Shown: piece by piece, positions 14,486 to 24,300 of the stretch
Position numbering within the stretch: position 1 is the first letter of the stretch
How the letters are laid out: each line of letters begins with the position of its first letter
NCBI GenBank assembly: GCA_007378985.1
Contig: VMHB01000002.1
Location: 105,428 to 169,427 of the forward strand
Length of the DNA stretch: 64,000 nucleotides
Direction of reading: 5' to 3'
DNA from: Parcubacteria group bacterium Greene0714_7
GTDB lineage: Bacteria; Patescibacteria; Paceibacteria; UBA9973; UBA2103
Translations under genes and position numbers: made by a program
The notes under the pieces: generated by a model
The model's input: the letters and a program-made list of their open reading frames with translations, nothing else
The model's database searches: none
Told to the model about the DNA's origin: nothing

Positions 14486-16417
14486 GTGGACCACCTTAAA
14501 CACCTAAATGAAGCCCAAAAGAAAGCGGTTCTGCATTCCAAGGGGGCACTCCTTATATTGGCAGGGGCAGGGGCAGGAAAAACGAGGGTTATTGTGCACC
14601 GCATAGCTGAAATCATCCGCGAAGGTACCGCACCGCAACGCATTTTGGCAGTTACATTCACCAATAAGGCAGCTAGGGAGATGAAAGAGCGTGTCTCCCA
14701 CCTTATAAAGACAGATTTGGTTCTTTCTCCATATGACACCCCAAGACACGACCCTTTTATAGGCACATTTCATAGGCTCTCCTTGGAAATAATAAAAACA
14801 TTCCATGGTGCAGTAGGGTTGCCAGCGCGTTTCACTATTTATGACCGTGCAGATTCTACCCGCGCTATGAGGGAAGCTATCACCGCAGCTGGCTTCGACC
14901 CAAAACAGCTAGAGCCTCGCAAAGTAATTTCTATAATGAGCAGAAAGAAAGGGGAGGCCATAGGGCAGAGAGAATTTCAGAATGAACATGCATCCTCATA
15001 TATTGATGAAGCGGTTGGAGAAGTTTGGGGACGCTACGAAGCTATTTTGAAAAAAGAAAAAGCACTCGATTTTGATGACATCCTCCTTACAGCGCACTGG
15101 CTTCTTACTAACCACCTCCCTGCGCGAGAACACTTCCAGAATGCCTGGGACTACATTCACGTTGATGAGTACCAAGACACCAACCGCGTGCAGTATGAAA
15201 TTGTAAAATTACTAAGCGAGCGCCATGGCAATATCGCGGCTGTTGGTGATGTCGATCAAAACATTTATAGCTGGCGAGGAGCTTCCATTGAACACATTAT
15301 GAATTTTGAAAAAGCATTTCCAAATGCAGAAATCATTTTACTCACGGAAAACTACCGTTCCACCAAAACAATTTTATCTGCTGCAAACGATGCAATAGCA
15401 AAAAATGTAAATCGCCGAGACAAAGAATTGCACACAAAGAATGAAGATGGAGAAAAAATACAGGTGGCAGGATTTGCAGATGAAAATGAAGAATCAAACT
15501 TTATTGCACGTGAAGCGCGAAATTTGATAGGGAAAGGGCTTCGTGCAGAAGATATTGCAGTTTTGTATCGCGCAAACTTTCAATCGAGAGTATTGGAAGA
15601 AGGATTTTTGCGAGCCGGAGTTCCATACCAAGTTCTTGGCACTCGATTTTTTGAACGCAAAGAAGTGAAAGATGCACTCTCCTATTTGCGCGCAGCCCTG
15701 AATCCTGACTCTGCAGCCGATATAACACGCGCAATTGCAACGCCGTCTCGTGGCATTGGTAAGGTCACACTCGCAAAAATAATTAATCATCAAGAAGAAA
15801 ACCTTCCTGCTTCAGCAAAAGAAAAAATACACCTCTTTCGTCAAACACTTTCTCGCATCGCAAAAGCCATAGAGGAAAAAAGCGCATCAGAAGCAGTATA
15901 TTTTGCTCTCACCGAAAGTGGCATGTGGCGTTTGTATTCTGAAAAAAATGCCGAGGATGCAGAGAGACTTGAAAACCTAAAAGAGCTCGTTACTGTTGCT
16001 ACAAAATACGACACGCTTCCACTGGGAACTGGTATTGAACGCCTTATAGAAGAAGCCGTACTACAGTCAGATCAAGATGAACTAGAAAAACCTGCATCTG
16101 GCGTGAAGTTAATGACCGTACACGCCGCAAAAGGTTTAGAGTTTAGTGTTGTCTTTATTGCTGGCTTAGAAGAAGGGTTATTTCCTCATGAGCGAGATGG
16201 TGCAGACGGCGTAGACACTGAAGAAGAGCGACGACTTTTTTATGTTGCTCTCACACGCGCAAAAAGTCTTGTATACACAACCTATGCGCGAACGCGTCGA
16301 ATATTTGGCACACGCTCGGAAAATATGCCTTCAGTTTTCATTACTGAGCTCGATCCCGAGTATCGCGATGTGGTAGTGTTTCCTTTCTGGAATGATGAAA
16401 TCCCCTCGATCACCTAA
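14486..16417 (+). CDS. uvrD: UvrD/PcrA-type superfamily 1 DNA helicase
   Basis: A 643-residue 3'-5' helicase for repair and replication restart. Helicase motifs in order: Walker A GAGAGKTRVIV near 27, motif Ia AVTFTNKAAREM, Walker B VDEYQDTN, motif III VGDVDQNIYSWRGA, motif IV TENYRST, motif V MTVHAAKGLEF and motif VI EERRLFYVALTRAK. It is about 80 residues shorter than E. coli UvrD, missing the C-terminal extension. It starts at a GTG 8 nt after a -10 (TATAGT, 14472-14477). Its 3' end overlaps rsmA by 26 nt. Confidence 0.94.
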   Translation: MDHLKHLNEAQKKAVLHSKGALLILAGAGAGKTRVIVHRIAEIIREGTAPQRILAVTFTNKAAREMKERVSHLIKTDLVLSPYDTPRHDPFIGTFHRLSLEIIKTFHGAVGLPARFTIYDRADSTRAMREAITAAGFDPKQLEPRKVISIMSRKKGEAIGQREFQNEHASSYIDEAVGEVWGRYEAILKKEKALDFDDILLTAHWLLTNHLPAREHFQNAWDYIHVDEYQDTNRVQYEIVKLLSERHGNIAAVGDVDQNIYSWRGASIEHIMNFEKAFPNAEIILLTENYRSTKTILSAANDAIAKNVNRRDKELHTKNEDGEKIQVAGFADENEESNFIAREARNLIGKGLRAEDIAVLYRANFQSRVLEEGFLRAGVPYQVLGTRFFERKEVKDALSYLRAALNPDSAADITRAIATPSRGIGKVTLAKIINHQEENLPASAKEKIHLFRQTLSRIAKAIEEKSASEAVYFALTESGMWRLYSEKNAEDAERLENLKELVTVATKYDTLPLGTGIERLIEEAVLQSDQDELEKPASGVKLMTVHAAKGLEFSVVFIAGLEEGLFPHERDGADGVDTEEERRLFYVALTRAKSLVYTTYARTRRIFGTRSENMPSVFITELDPEYRDVVVFPFWNDEIPSIT

Positions 16418-17198
16418 AGCGCGCCGAGGTGCAAAACTCGGACAACATCTACTCACTAATGTTGGCATTGCCCGTGCTGTAGCTGTTGCTGCAAATGTTA
16501 CCCATGGAGACAGGGTGCTTGAGATAGGGCCAGGGAAAGGGATGCTCACCAAAGAAATACTTTCACTTGGAGGAATAGTAACCGCAGTTGAAAAAGATCC
16601 GGCAATGGTTTCGGTGCTCAAAGAAAAATTTACTGACGAACTTAGTTCGGGTTTACTGACACTGATTGAGGGCGATGCTCGCGACTATACGCCTGATAAA
16701 GTATTTCCAAAAGGCGCATACAAAATTGCCGCAAATATTCCGTACTACATCACAGGAGAATTAATTCGCTCATGCTTAACTGCAAAAAATAAACCTATCT
16801 CGCTTGCACTTCTGGTACAAAAAGAAGTTGCGGAAAGAATTGCACGAGGTAAAAAAGAAAGTATTCTTTCGCTCTCCGTAAAAGCATATGGCACTCCAAA
16901 ATATATAAAAACAGTTTCTCGAGGAAGCTTCAATCCACCACCATCAGTTGATTCAGCGATACTTGCCGTGTATGACATTTCAAATAAAAATTTCAAAAAG
17001 ATTGAGGAGGAAGATTTTTTCCGCATCGTAAAAGCAGGTTTCGCACAGAAAAGGAAAACGCTCGCAGGAAACCTAAGAAAAATACTTGGTGTTAATTCAG
17101 GAGAGGCTCTTGAGCGAGTTGGTATCCCTGAAAAAGCTCGTGCCGAAGATATCACTCTAGATCAGTGGTTTGCTCTCACAAAATATTTAGCGCAGTAA
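16392..17198 (+). CDS. rsmA: 16S rRNA dimethyladenosine transferase
   Basis: RsmA (KsgA) dimethylates two adjacent adenines in the 3' helix of 16S rRNA during small-subunit assembly. The 268-residue protein has KLGQHLLTN near 17, the SAM-binding VLEIGPGKGMLT near 41, GDARDY and the catalytic NIPYYITGELI near 116. The gene begins inside the 3' end of uvrD, so translation is probably coupled; the second ATG, 3 nt later, is an equally possible start. Confidence 0.93.
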   Translation: MMKSPRSPKARRGAKLGQHLLTNVGIARAVAVAANVTHGDRVLEIGPGKGMLTKEILSLGGIVTAVEKDPAMVSVLKEKFTDELSSGLLTLIEGDARDYTPDKVFPKGAYKIAANIPYYITGELIRSCLTAKNKPISLALLVQKEVAERIARGKKESILSLSVKAYGTPKYIKTVSRGSFNPPPSVDSAILAVYDISNKNFKKIEEEDFFRIVKAGFAQKRKTLAGNLRKILGVNSGEALERVGIPEKARAEDITLDQWFALTKYLAQ

Positions 17199-17203
17199 AA
17201 AAA

Positions 17204-18115
17204 TTACTTTCCCGGTAGAGATGTCCCTACTGAAGTGATAGTGCCTTTTGTTGCAGGAATAGAAGTACACGGATATGCAATCATCCAACAAAGTCCGAAG
17301 GGGCGATAAAAACCAAGATGATGAACTCCAGGAACAATAACTAGCCCGTAGGGATAAATTGTTGGAACACTCGTTGGACTAAAAAGATAGGTGCCTGCCG
17401 AAGGAGGCCCTAGGGTGATAAGAAAATCTCCTGCACTACAGGTACAAGGGATTGCAGCTAGCACTATCCCACCATATGGCTGACTGATGCTTATACCTCC
17501 TGCGGATGATGCTCCCCCAGACGTGTTAGCGTTACTAATATTACTGGCAGAAGTGTTGGAATTTGATGTCGTGTGGGTTGAGGCACTAGTTGATTGAGTT
17601 TGCCCAGAACTTCCAGAAAATAATGATGAGAAAGAACTCTGAAGTTTTGAAAACAAACCAGAAAATCCACCAAAAGAAGACTCGCTGGACGATGAACTAG
17701 GAGATTGATTGGATGACCTAGGCGCTGATGCTTGTGAAGGCTCTGCATATACAGTACGCGCGGAAACATAATAAAGTATGGATTGTCGTTTAAAGGTGAT
17801 TGCCTCCGCTCCATTTCCTACTTCGCAATCAACAAACGACGGGAATAACACTCCTGAGACTTCTTTTCCTACGGCAGGCGAAGCATTAATAGGAGCTGAT
17901 TTTGAAATACCTCCTCTATATATAAACTGGGAACCAGAAGATCCAATCGTAACCAGAGACCCTGAAATGTTTGTGCAGGGAATAACCTCGAGCACCGTAC
18001 CTTCAAATGACGCCTGCTTTACTTGTGCTGGTTCACTCGCTCGAACAGCGAGCGGTAAAAGAATGAGCAGTATAGAGGTGAAAGCGAGGTAGGGAATAGC
18101 ATTAAATCGAGACAT
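17204..18115 (-). CDS. Secreted protein with duplicated domain and Ser/Thr-rich linker
   Basis: Unknown family. A signal peptide (residues 1-26) is followed by a domain of about 85 residues, a Ser/Thr/Asn linker (about 120-205) and a second domain. The domains look related: GTVLEVIPCTNISGSLVTIG near 37 and GIVLAAIPCTCSAGDFLITLG near 217 share the VL-x-x-IPCT and L-x-T-x-G pattern, so an ancestral unit seems duplicated around the linker. Several Cys could form disulfides outside the cell. A -10 (TATAGT, 18122-18127) ends 6 nt before the ATG. Confidence 0.7.
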   Translation of the reverse strand: MSRFNAIPYLAFTSILLILLPLAVRASEPAQVKQASFEGTVLEVIPCTNISGSLVTIGSSGSQFIYRGGISKSAPINASPAVGKEVSGVLFPSFVDCEVGNGAEAITFKRQSILYYVSARTVYAEPSQASAPRSSNQSPSSSSSESSFGGFSGLFSKLQSSFSSLFSGSSGQTQSTSASTHTTSNSNTSASNISNANTSGGASSAGGISISQPYGGIVLAAIPCTCSAGDFLITLGPPSAGTYLFSPTSVPTIYPYGLVIVPGVHHLGFYRPFGLCWMIAYPCTSIPATKGTITSVGTSLPGK

Positions 18116-18187
18116 GACAACACTATAACTTGCTCATGAGCCACTATCCTAGATTTTTAACACAACAACCCAATAACCATGCCCCCC

Positions 18188-18218
18188 CACCCCACAAAGG
18201 TCGGACCTTTGTGGGGTG
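18188..18218 (+). terminator. Strong hairpin upstream of small membrane protein gene
   Basis: Perfect 15-bp arms (CACCCCACAAAGGTC and complement) around a single G, followed by TTTATGG. It sits between divergent genes, so it is not at a gene end. A 16-nt piece of it recurs at 26254-26269. Confidence 0.4.
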
Positions 18219-18266
18219 TTTATGGTATGCTCATCAAAAATCAGACAACAGGTATGACACATTCGA

Positions 18267-18479
18267 GTGAAAAACATGGAGGGAAAGAGGGGGAGGAAAA
18301 TTTCTTGGAGAGCGTTTCTTATTACCCTAGGAGTTATGGGGGCTTCGGCGGTGGCTTTGTCTCTAAACCCCAAATCTCCGCCAAAGTCCGTGGAACAAGA
18401 ACACCAGCTGTCTATTGCTGAAATCAAATCTCTCATACGAGAGTTTGAATCACAATACGCCCCATATCGTCCTGAATAG
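18267..18479 (+). CDS. Small single-pass membrane protein, 70 aa
   Basis: The GTG at 18267 opens a 70-codon frame. The product has a basic N-terminus (KNMEGKRGRKISWR), one membrane helix (AFLITLGVMGASAVALSL, about 16-33) and a charged tail with a predicted helix (IAEIKSLIREFESQY). A -10-like TATGAC (18253-18258) ends 8 nt before the GTG, and a good terminator follows at 18499-18529. An ATG at 18276 is the alternative start. No family recognised. Confidence 0.6.
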   Translation: MKNMEGKRGRKISWRAFLITLGVMGASAVALSLNPKSPPKSVEQEHQLSIAEIKSLIREFESQYAPYRPE

Positions 18480-18498
18480 CGAAAGACCTTTCCCCGAA

Positions 18499-18529
18499 AA
18501 AAACATCCACCAAACAGGCGGATGTTTTT
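18499..18529 (+). terminator. Terminator after small membrane protein gene
   Basis: AAAAACATCC-CC and GG-CGGATGTTTTTATTTTT form a hairpin with a T-rich tail 20 nt after the stop codon. Confidence 0.75.
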
Positions 18530-18565
18530 ATTTTTAACACTACGCTTCTAATCCCCACAGGCATG

Positions 18566-18589
18566 TATAAAGGACAATCGTCCTTTATA
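18566..18589 (+). promoter_or_regulatory. Hairpin/operator overlapping the promoter of the secretion cluster
   Basis: TATAAAGGAC-AATC-GTCCTTTATA is a perfect 10-bp inverted repeat, extended outward by CCCCA/TGGGG. It ends 9 nt before a -10-like TATACT (18598-18603), which is 9 nt before the first gene of the cluster. The position suits an operator or an attenuator-like element. Confidence 0.4.
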
Positions 18590-18612
18590 GCTGGGGTTAT
18601 ACTAACGGTACG

Positions 18613-19353
18613 ATGGAAACCCAAAATAAATGGGGGGGTGCTTTTTGGGCAGTGATATTTGCAGTCGTTGTTATAGGTGGATCTTCTGCGTATTCCTTTC
18701 TACATCAACCAAAAAGAATAGCGGTAATCCCTGGTGGGGAAACAATGACAGGCTGGCAATCTGTTTCAAGTACTGTGACACAATCCTCAGATAACAGCCT
18801 CACGGGATCTCTTTCGGAGGACCTATATGCAAAACTTGCAGAAAACACAAACTACAGCGCAAGAGAGCGGGATGTCATTATTGCCTCACTAGTAAAAGAA
18901 AGAGTGGTGAGTCCCGCTATAGTGCCGAACATCAATCTTGTTGATTTAAATATCAGTGACACGGCCTCGCTAGACACATACTCCAAACTACTGGTGGTCA
19001 TTTTGAGTCAAGCCAGTCAAGTTAAAAAATATGAAGTAACGGTTTTCACACAAAGTGTCATGAACGACAATATTTATGGAACACCCGCACTTCAATCAAC
19101 GGCTGATTTATATAAAAAGATAGGAGCATCGCTACTAATAATGGAGGTGCCGAAAGCACTCGCTACAGAACACCTAGAAGTGGTGAAAAGTGTTGGGGCA
19201 CTAGCCAGAGCTGTTGAGAACATGGCGAAATGGAAGGGCGATCCTATAGAAGCTCTTTCCGATGTGGACACATTTAATAAAGCAAAGAGCTACACTGAGG
19301 GGAGTGTGGATACACTACTCTTAGCGGTGATGGCATTTCAAAATAAAACATGA
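18613..19353 (+). CDS. Membrane-anchored protein, first gene of secretion-like cluster
   Basis: Unknown 246-residue protein. A membrane helix at residues 9-28 (GAFWAVIFAVVVIGGSSAYS) is followed by a soluble, mainly helical domain (DLYAKLAENTNYSARERDVI, STADLYKKIGASLLIMEVP). The probable topology is N-in with an external domain. Its stop overlaps the start of the next gene by 4 nt, so it is translated together with the Gly/Ser-rich protein. No catalytic motif was seen. Confidence 0.72.
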   Translation: METQNKWGGAFWAVIFAVVVIGGSSAYSFLHQPKRIAVIPGGETMTGWQSVSSTVTQSSDNSLTGSLSEDLYAKLAENTNYSARERDVIIASLVKERVVSPAIVPNINLVDLNISDTASLDTYSKLLVVILSQASQVKKYEVTVFTQSVMNDNIYGTPALQSTADLYKKIGASLLIMEVPKALATEHLEVVKSVGALARAVENMAKWKGDPIEALSDVDTFNKAKSYTEGSVDTLLLAVMAFQNKT

Positions 19354-21359
19354 AAAAAATAATTCTCATAATTTTGTTACTTGCTCTTGCTCCACTGTCT
19401 GTATCGGCTGGCGAAATCAACCCAGTGATACCACCTATCGATAGCAGTCTCGCAGGATCACCAGAGTATATCGACGCAACTTCCGCAGGAGCAGATAATG
19501 ACCCCAGTAAATCTGGAGAAGTTGCAGGGTGTAAATCAGACTCACAAGGTTCTCTTGGCTCAATATCGGGAATACTTGGATCATTATTCCAAGGAGGTAA
19601 CCTCAGTTCTCTTTTAAGTGGTGCGCAGGGCGGTAACATAAGTGGAATTATCAGCAGCATTACCGGCGGAAGTCAGACGGGCCAAATAATTTCAAGTCTC
19701 CTCGGTAGTAATGGAAACATAAGCAGTATTCTCAGTAGCTCAGGCTTGGGAAATGTAGTTGGAAACTTACTCGGTGGAAGTAGCGGAAGCAGTATAGGTG
19801 GCGCTGTGAGTGGATTACTTGGTGGAAGTGGTGGAATCGGTGGCTCTGTTAGTGGATTACTTGGTGGCGGTCTTGGAGGTATTGCTGGTGGCGCTTTGGG
19901 GCTGATAGGTGGGGGAATGGGTGCTGTGCCAGTGAGCGACAGCACAGTGCAGAGCAACACTCAAAAAATCCATGATGTTAACCAGAAAATCCAAGGGAAC
20001 ACAAAACAAATTCAAGCTGACCAAGATACGCAACTTGAAGTAACCTGTATACAAAATGTCTTGGTACGCAAAACTCGTATAGACGCAACAGCACGACTCG
20101 CTGAAGAAAATACCAGATATACAACCACAGGTAGAGATGGTGGGCCAATCTTTGAAAACAGACCCTTGGTAGAGATCACTAATACAACCAACAGCATCAT
20201 TACTAATGAGGTTGTTAATAATCTACTAACAAATAGCGGGATTGTCCCAGGTCTTATTCCCGTAGTACAAAGAACTATCGTTGCTGATACAAAACGTCAA
20301 ACGAGCTTCGCTGAACAAGTGAAATGCCCTCTTGCAGAAAAGATAGATGTCATTGCGTGCAGAAAAGATATTACAAAATGTGGGTCAACGGGTGACGAGA
20401 GGCGTGCCAACCGTCTCACCATTACTCTCACTGATGGTTGTACTGCAGAAGGAGTGACTGCCATCACCCAAAGTTATATTCAGACACGAAACGCCCTTGC
20501 TAGTGCCGACAGAGAACAACAGCTCGAAAGAGGCCAAGGATTCTATCCGAAGGTAACTTGTAGCGACGGGAGTACGGCAGGCACGGAGGAAGAATGTTTA
20601 GTCTTACAAACATACGCAGTTGCAACACCGGGGGTTGACCAAAAAGATGTACACACTGACACGCAGCTGAGCGGTGCACGTCAACAACAAAATGCGAACG
20701 ATATCGGGAGCTTAGTAAATTCTTTATTTGCACAGCTCGGTCAGCAAGCTCTCACAAGCTTGAAAGGCTTAGTTGGGTTGTCTAATAAAAGCTCAACGGG
20801 AAGCGGTTCATACCTTGATAACCTAACTCAAAACACCGGCGCCAGTGCTGCAAACCAAACAAAACTTACCTTAAATGACAATATAGAAAAAGCGCTGGTA
20901 ATCGAATACGCATACCAGGCCACTCTTGCCGACATGATTCTTAATCTAGAGAACACAAAGAGCGGATATGCGTCTGTACAAGCCTGCTACCTAGCTCTCG
21001 TCACTAAGGGCGGAGGATTAGGTATTGATTCGGGGGCGGCAACCACAAAAATGAACCAAGCATCTTCAACGGTGCACACTACACTTGCTCCTCAAATAGA
21101 ATTAGCTTCAGTTGCGTTTGATAATTCAGACAGCACCTCTTCATCACTCGAAGCACTGCAATCGGAGGTAGGAAGTGCTGAAACTTCTACTGAAATTAAC
21201 GCGCTCTCTGAGGCATTCAACTCTCTCAAAACATATGGCCCTATACATACGCAAAATAACCTCGCTTCTCTTACCAATGACCGCGATGCATCTAAAACAT
21301 TGCTCGCTGAAATGACTGCGACCGCAAACACAGAGCTAGCCCAATGCAGAACCTATTAG
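19350..21359 (+). CDS. Large secreted protein with Gly/Ser repeat region
   Basis: Unknown 669-residue protein of the secretion-like cluster. A signal peptide (MKKIILIILLLALAPLSVSA) leads to a low-complexity region at about 65-195 built from repeats such as ISSLLGSNGNISSILSS and SGLLGGSGGIGGSVSG. The rest is largely helical, polar and has several Cys pairs (VKCPLAEKIDVIACRKDITKC; VTCSDGSTAGTEEECL) that may form disulfides. It overlaps the preceding gene by 4 nt and ends 2 nt before the VirB6-like gene, so it is firmly part of the operon. Confidence 0.72.
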   Translation: MKKIILIILLLALAPLSVSAGEINPVIPPIDSSLAGSPEYIDATSAGADNDPSKSGEVAGCKSDSQGSLGSISGILGSLFQGGNLSSLLSGAQGGNISGIISSITGGSQTGQIISSLLGSNGNISSILSSSGLGNVVGNLLGGSSGSSIGGAVSGLLGGSGGIGGSVSGLLGGGLGGIAGGALGLIGGGMGAVPVSDSTVQSNTQKIHDVNQKIQGNTKQIQADQDTQLEVTCIQNVLVRKTRIDATARLAEENTRYTTTGRDGGPIFENRPLVEITNTTNSIITNEVVNNLLTNSGIVPGLIPVVQRTIVADTKRQTSFAEQVKCPLAEKIDVIACRKDITKCGSTGDERRANRLTITLTDGCTAEGVTAITQSYIQTRNALASADREQQLERGQGFYPKVTCSDGSTAGTEEECLVLQTYAVATPGVDQKDVHTDTQLSGARQQQNANDIGSLVNSLFAQLGQQALTSLKGLVGLSNKSSTGSGSYLDNLTQNTGASAANQTKLTLNDNIEKALVIEYAYQATLADMILNLENTKSGYASVQACYLALVTKGGGLGIDSGAATTKMNQASSTVHTTLAPQIELASVAFDNSDSTSSSLEALQSEVGSAETSTEINALSEAFNSLKTYGPIHTQNNLASLTNDRDASKTLLAEMTATANTELAQCRTY

Positions 21360-21361
21360 AC

Positions 21362-24300
21362 ATGAAGAAAGCTTTTCTAATTCTCTTACTCTCCATTACC
21401 TTAACGGGCTTAGTGGCACCATCACATCTAGCATTTGCTGGGGAACCGGGAGCAAGCGGGGCGGCTGGCGGTCTTGCAACTGTTGCACCTGAAGCTGCGA
21501 CAGCTCAGCAAACTGCAGAAGCCACCTACTCAGCAGAACAAGGTGCGGCTGGTGCAGCGATAGCAAATTCCGCAGGAGTGCAAAGAGGTCTAGATGTCGC
21601 TATCGACTGCGCATCGGCAGCTATTCCAATATTTGGGGCTGCGAAAGCAGATGACTGCCTCGCGAGCATCATCCGTGTATTTACTTCAATGCTTCTAAAG
21701 CTAGCGGAAGTTATCCTTTATTTTGTAGGGTTATTTTTGAATTTTTTCGTAGAACAACTTGTTGTGAATATGGGTGGCTTTGTTACCTCCTCAGATGCCG
21801 TGGGTATACAAATCGCGTGGCGTATTATGCGTGACCTTGCAAACCTCGCCATCATTGGTGGGCTTATTGCAACTGCCATCGGCACTATTCTGCATCTTGC
21901 AACTATAAACGCCCAAAAACTTTTAGTGCGCCTCATTATTGCAGCTCTCTTAGTAAACTTCAGTTTCTTTTTCGCAGGCGCGATTATAGATTCCTCAAAT
22001 TTTCTTGCGACCAGTATCTATAGAGCAACTATCCAAACTGAAAGATGTGCAGAAGCCTGTACTATTGTTGATCGTTTTGAGCGAGTTATCCAAAGTCCAC
22101 ATAAAAACCTAGCAGAGTATCTGCAAGGTAGGGTTGAGGGTCTTAGAGGCGGAGAACAAGACAGCCAATGGATGGGAGTTTTGCAAGATATTTTAAGCGT
22201 CGTACTTATTGCAGTAACAATATTCGTATTTCTGTCTGCTGCATCATTACTCTTAGGGCGTTTTGTTGCACTCATCCTTATTCTCATCACATCCCCTATA
22301 GGTATCGCCGGCATGGCCATTCCTCAAATAAGTAAATATGCAAAAGAGTGGTGGGAAGCACTTTTCAGTCAAGCCTTTTTTGCGCCGGTGTACTTTCTTC
22401 TTGTAGGTTTTTCTCTCACCATTCTTGATAATTCTAATGGCGCATTTAGTGGGAACGACACTAACCTCATCGGTGGTCTACTTACCTTCATGGTGGCAAC
22501 AGTTTTCATGTTGCAGTCGCTCAAAATTGCCAAAGGCATGAGTGAGGCTTCAAAACGACTTACTGATGTATACAAAGCGTCTGACAAAGTTGCTGGTTGG
22601 ATGCCAAAGGCGTACACCACACTACTTGCAAATGGCGCTGCACAAACTATCGGACGTGGCAGTGATGCGGTATTGGATGGATACAATCGTCTTTTATCAA
22701 AGTGGGAGCCTAAGGGAATAGTTGGGAAAAGCTTGCGTGCAATTTTGCCAGACAAATACATTAAGAAAGGGTTGGAAGGAGTTGCTAAATCAAAATTTGG
22801 CGGTGACGAATCATTCATCGATGCGCGAGGCCGAAAGATAGGACGAAGAGGTGAACTTGACCTGACCCTCCAGCGACAAAAATCTATGAAAGAATTGACC
22901 GCAGCACTCCCTGGAGCACGTGACGCTCAACTAGCATACGCGGCGGCATATGACGACGCAATAAAAAGAGGAAAGGATCCTGAAGAAGATCCAAAGTCAA
23001 AACAGGCATTTAAGGATTATGTTGCAGCAAAGGCAAAGGTTGAAAAAGCATTTTCACAATTACCCGATGAAGCGTACGACTACTACAAAACGCGCGACCC
23101 AAAAAAGTTTCAAGAACTGGCTGCACATCTACCAAGTGCGGATTTCAACAGATTAGTGAACGATAAAGAGATTCCGAAAGCAGTCAGAGACGAAATGAAA
23201 AAATTACGCTTCGGCGATATTCTTGGTCTCTACGAAAAGGGTAAGGAGATGGAAGATGCAGGCAAGATAGGTACTGATGAATATAACCGACTGCAAAGTG
23301 TTTTCTTTAACGCATTTAAACGAGGAGGTATCGACAGAAACGACTTCGAGGCGCTGCTTATCTACAAACCGGAGCTTATCGAAAGTAAATTCGTGATGGA
23401 TGGAGGACTTCCACATGGATTCAAAATGATTACGCAAGACACTAAAGAGCTTGGTGTATCTCAAAAGAGACTCGCCAAAGAAACATGGCGCTCTAGCGTT
23501 AAGGGAATCATCAAACGCTCAGGACAAGACGTTCAGGTGCCTAGTGAAGAGATTAATCCTGATACTGGCGAGAAGGTAACTACAACTAAAACTGTTGCCG
23601 CTGGCTCTGCTTGGGTATCAGTCAATGTTCACGACGATCAATTCATGGATGAGGTTGAAAAAATGGGTCAATACTTTGAAGGCAAACAACCCGATGAAGT
23701 GGTAGGCCAAATAAGTGACAGCACTGTCACGGCACCAGTCTTTGCAGCGGCGGCAACAGTTGGAGCTATATCGCAACTAGAAGGCCATAAAGATCCTAAA
23801 TTCATCCATGAGTTTGCAGAAAACCTCATACGCATCGAAAGAGAGATTGAAAATAACGACTGGGGAACCCCAGCAGATAAAGCGAGAATACGGGGTGTAC
23901 TCCATTGGATGAGGAACAACTCCGTCGGTCAAAAATACAGCAGTTATTTGACCGAAGCGGAGTCAAAAATCGATGCGGAGGAGCGCGGCGGTGGGACACC
24001 TCCACGACCTTCAACTCCACCTAGTGGCGGAGGCGGTTCTACACCACCTTCAGCGCCCCCTAGTGGAGGGGGTGGAAGTGCGCCGAAACCCCGAGGAGGA
24101 GGCCCTAGTACCAGTGGGGGACCAACTACATCGCCAAATTCAACGACTCCTTCGGGGGCAGAGCCTTCAAGTAGGGCAGCGGCTCCGCCACCTGTTCCAA
24201 GTGGTGAGCAAGTGTTGAGTCCGATCGAAAACGCCGAGACCCCTCAAATTGAAGACCTGCTAGAGCCAAGGCCAACCAACGCTGAAGAAGACACTACCAC

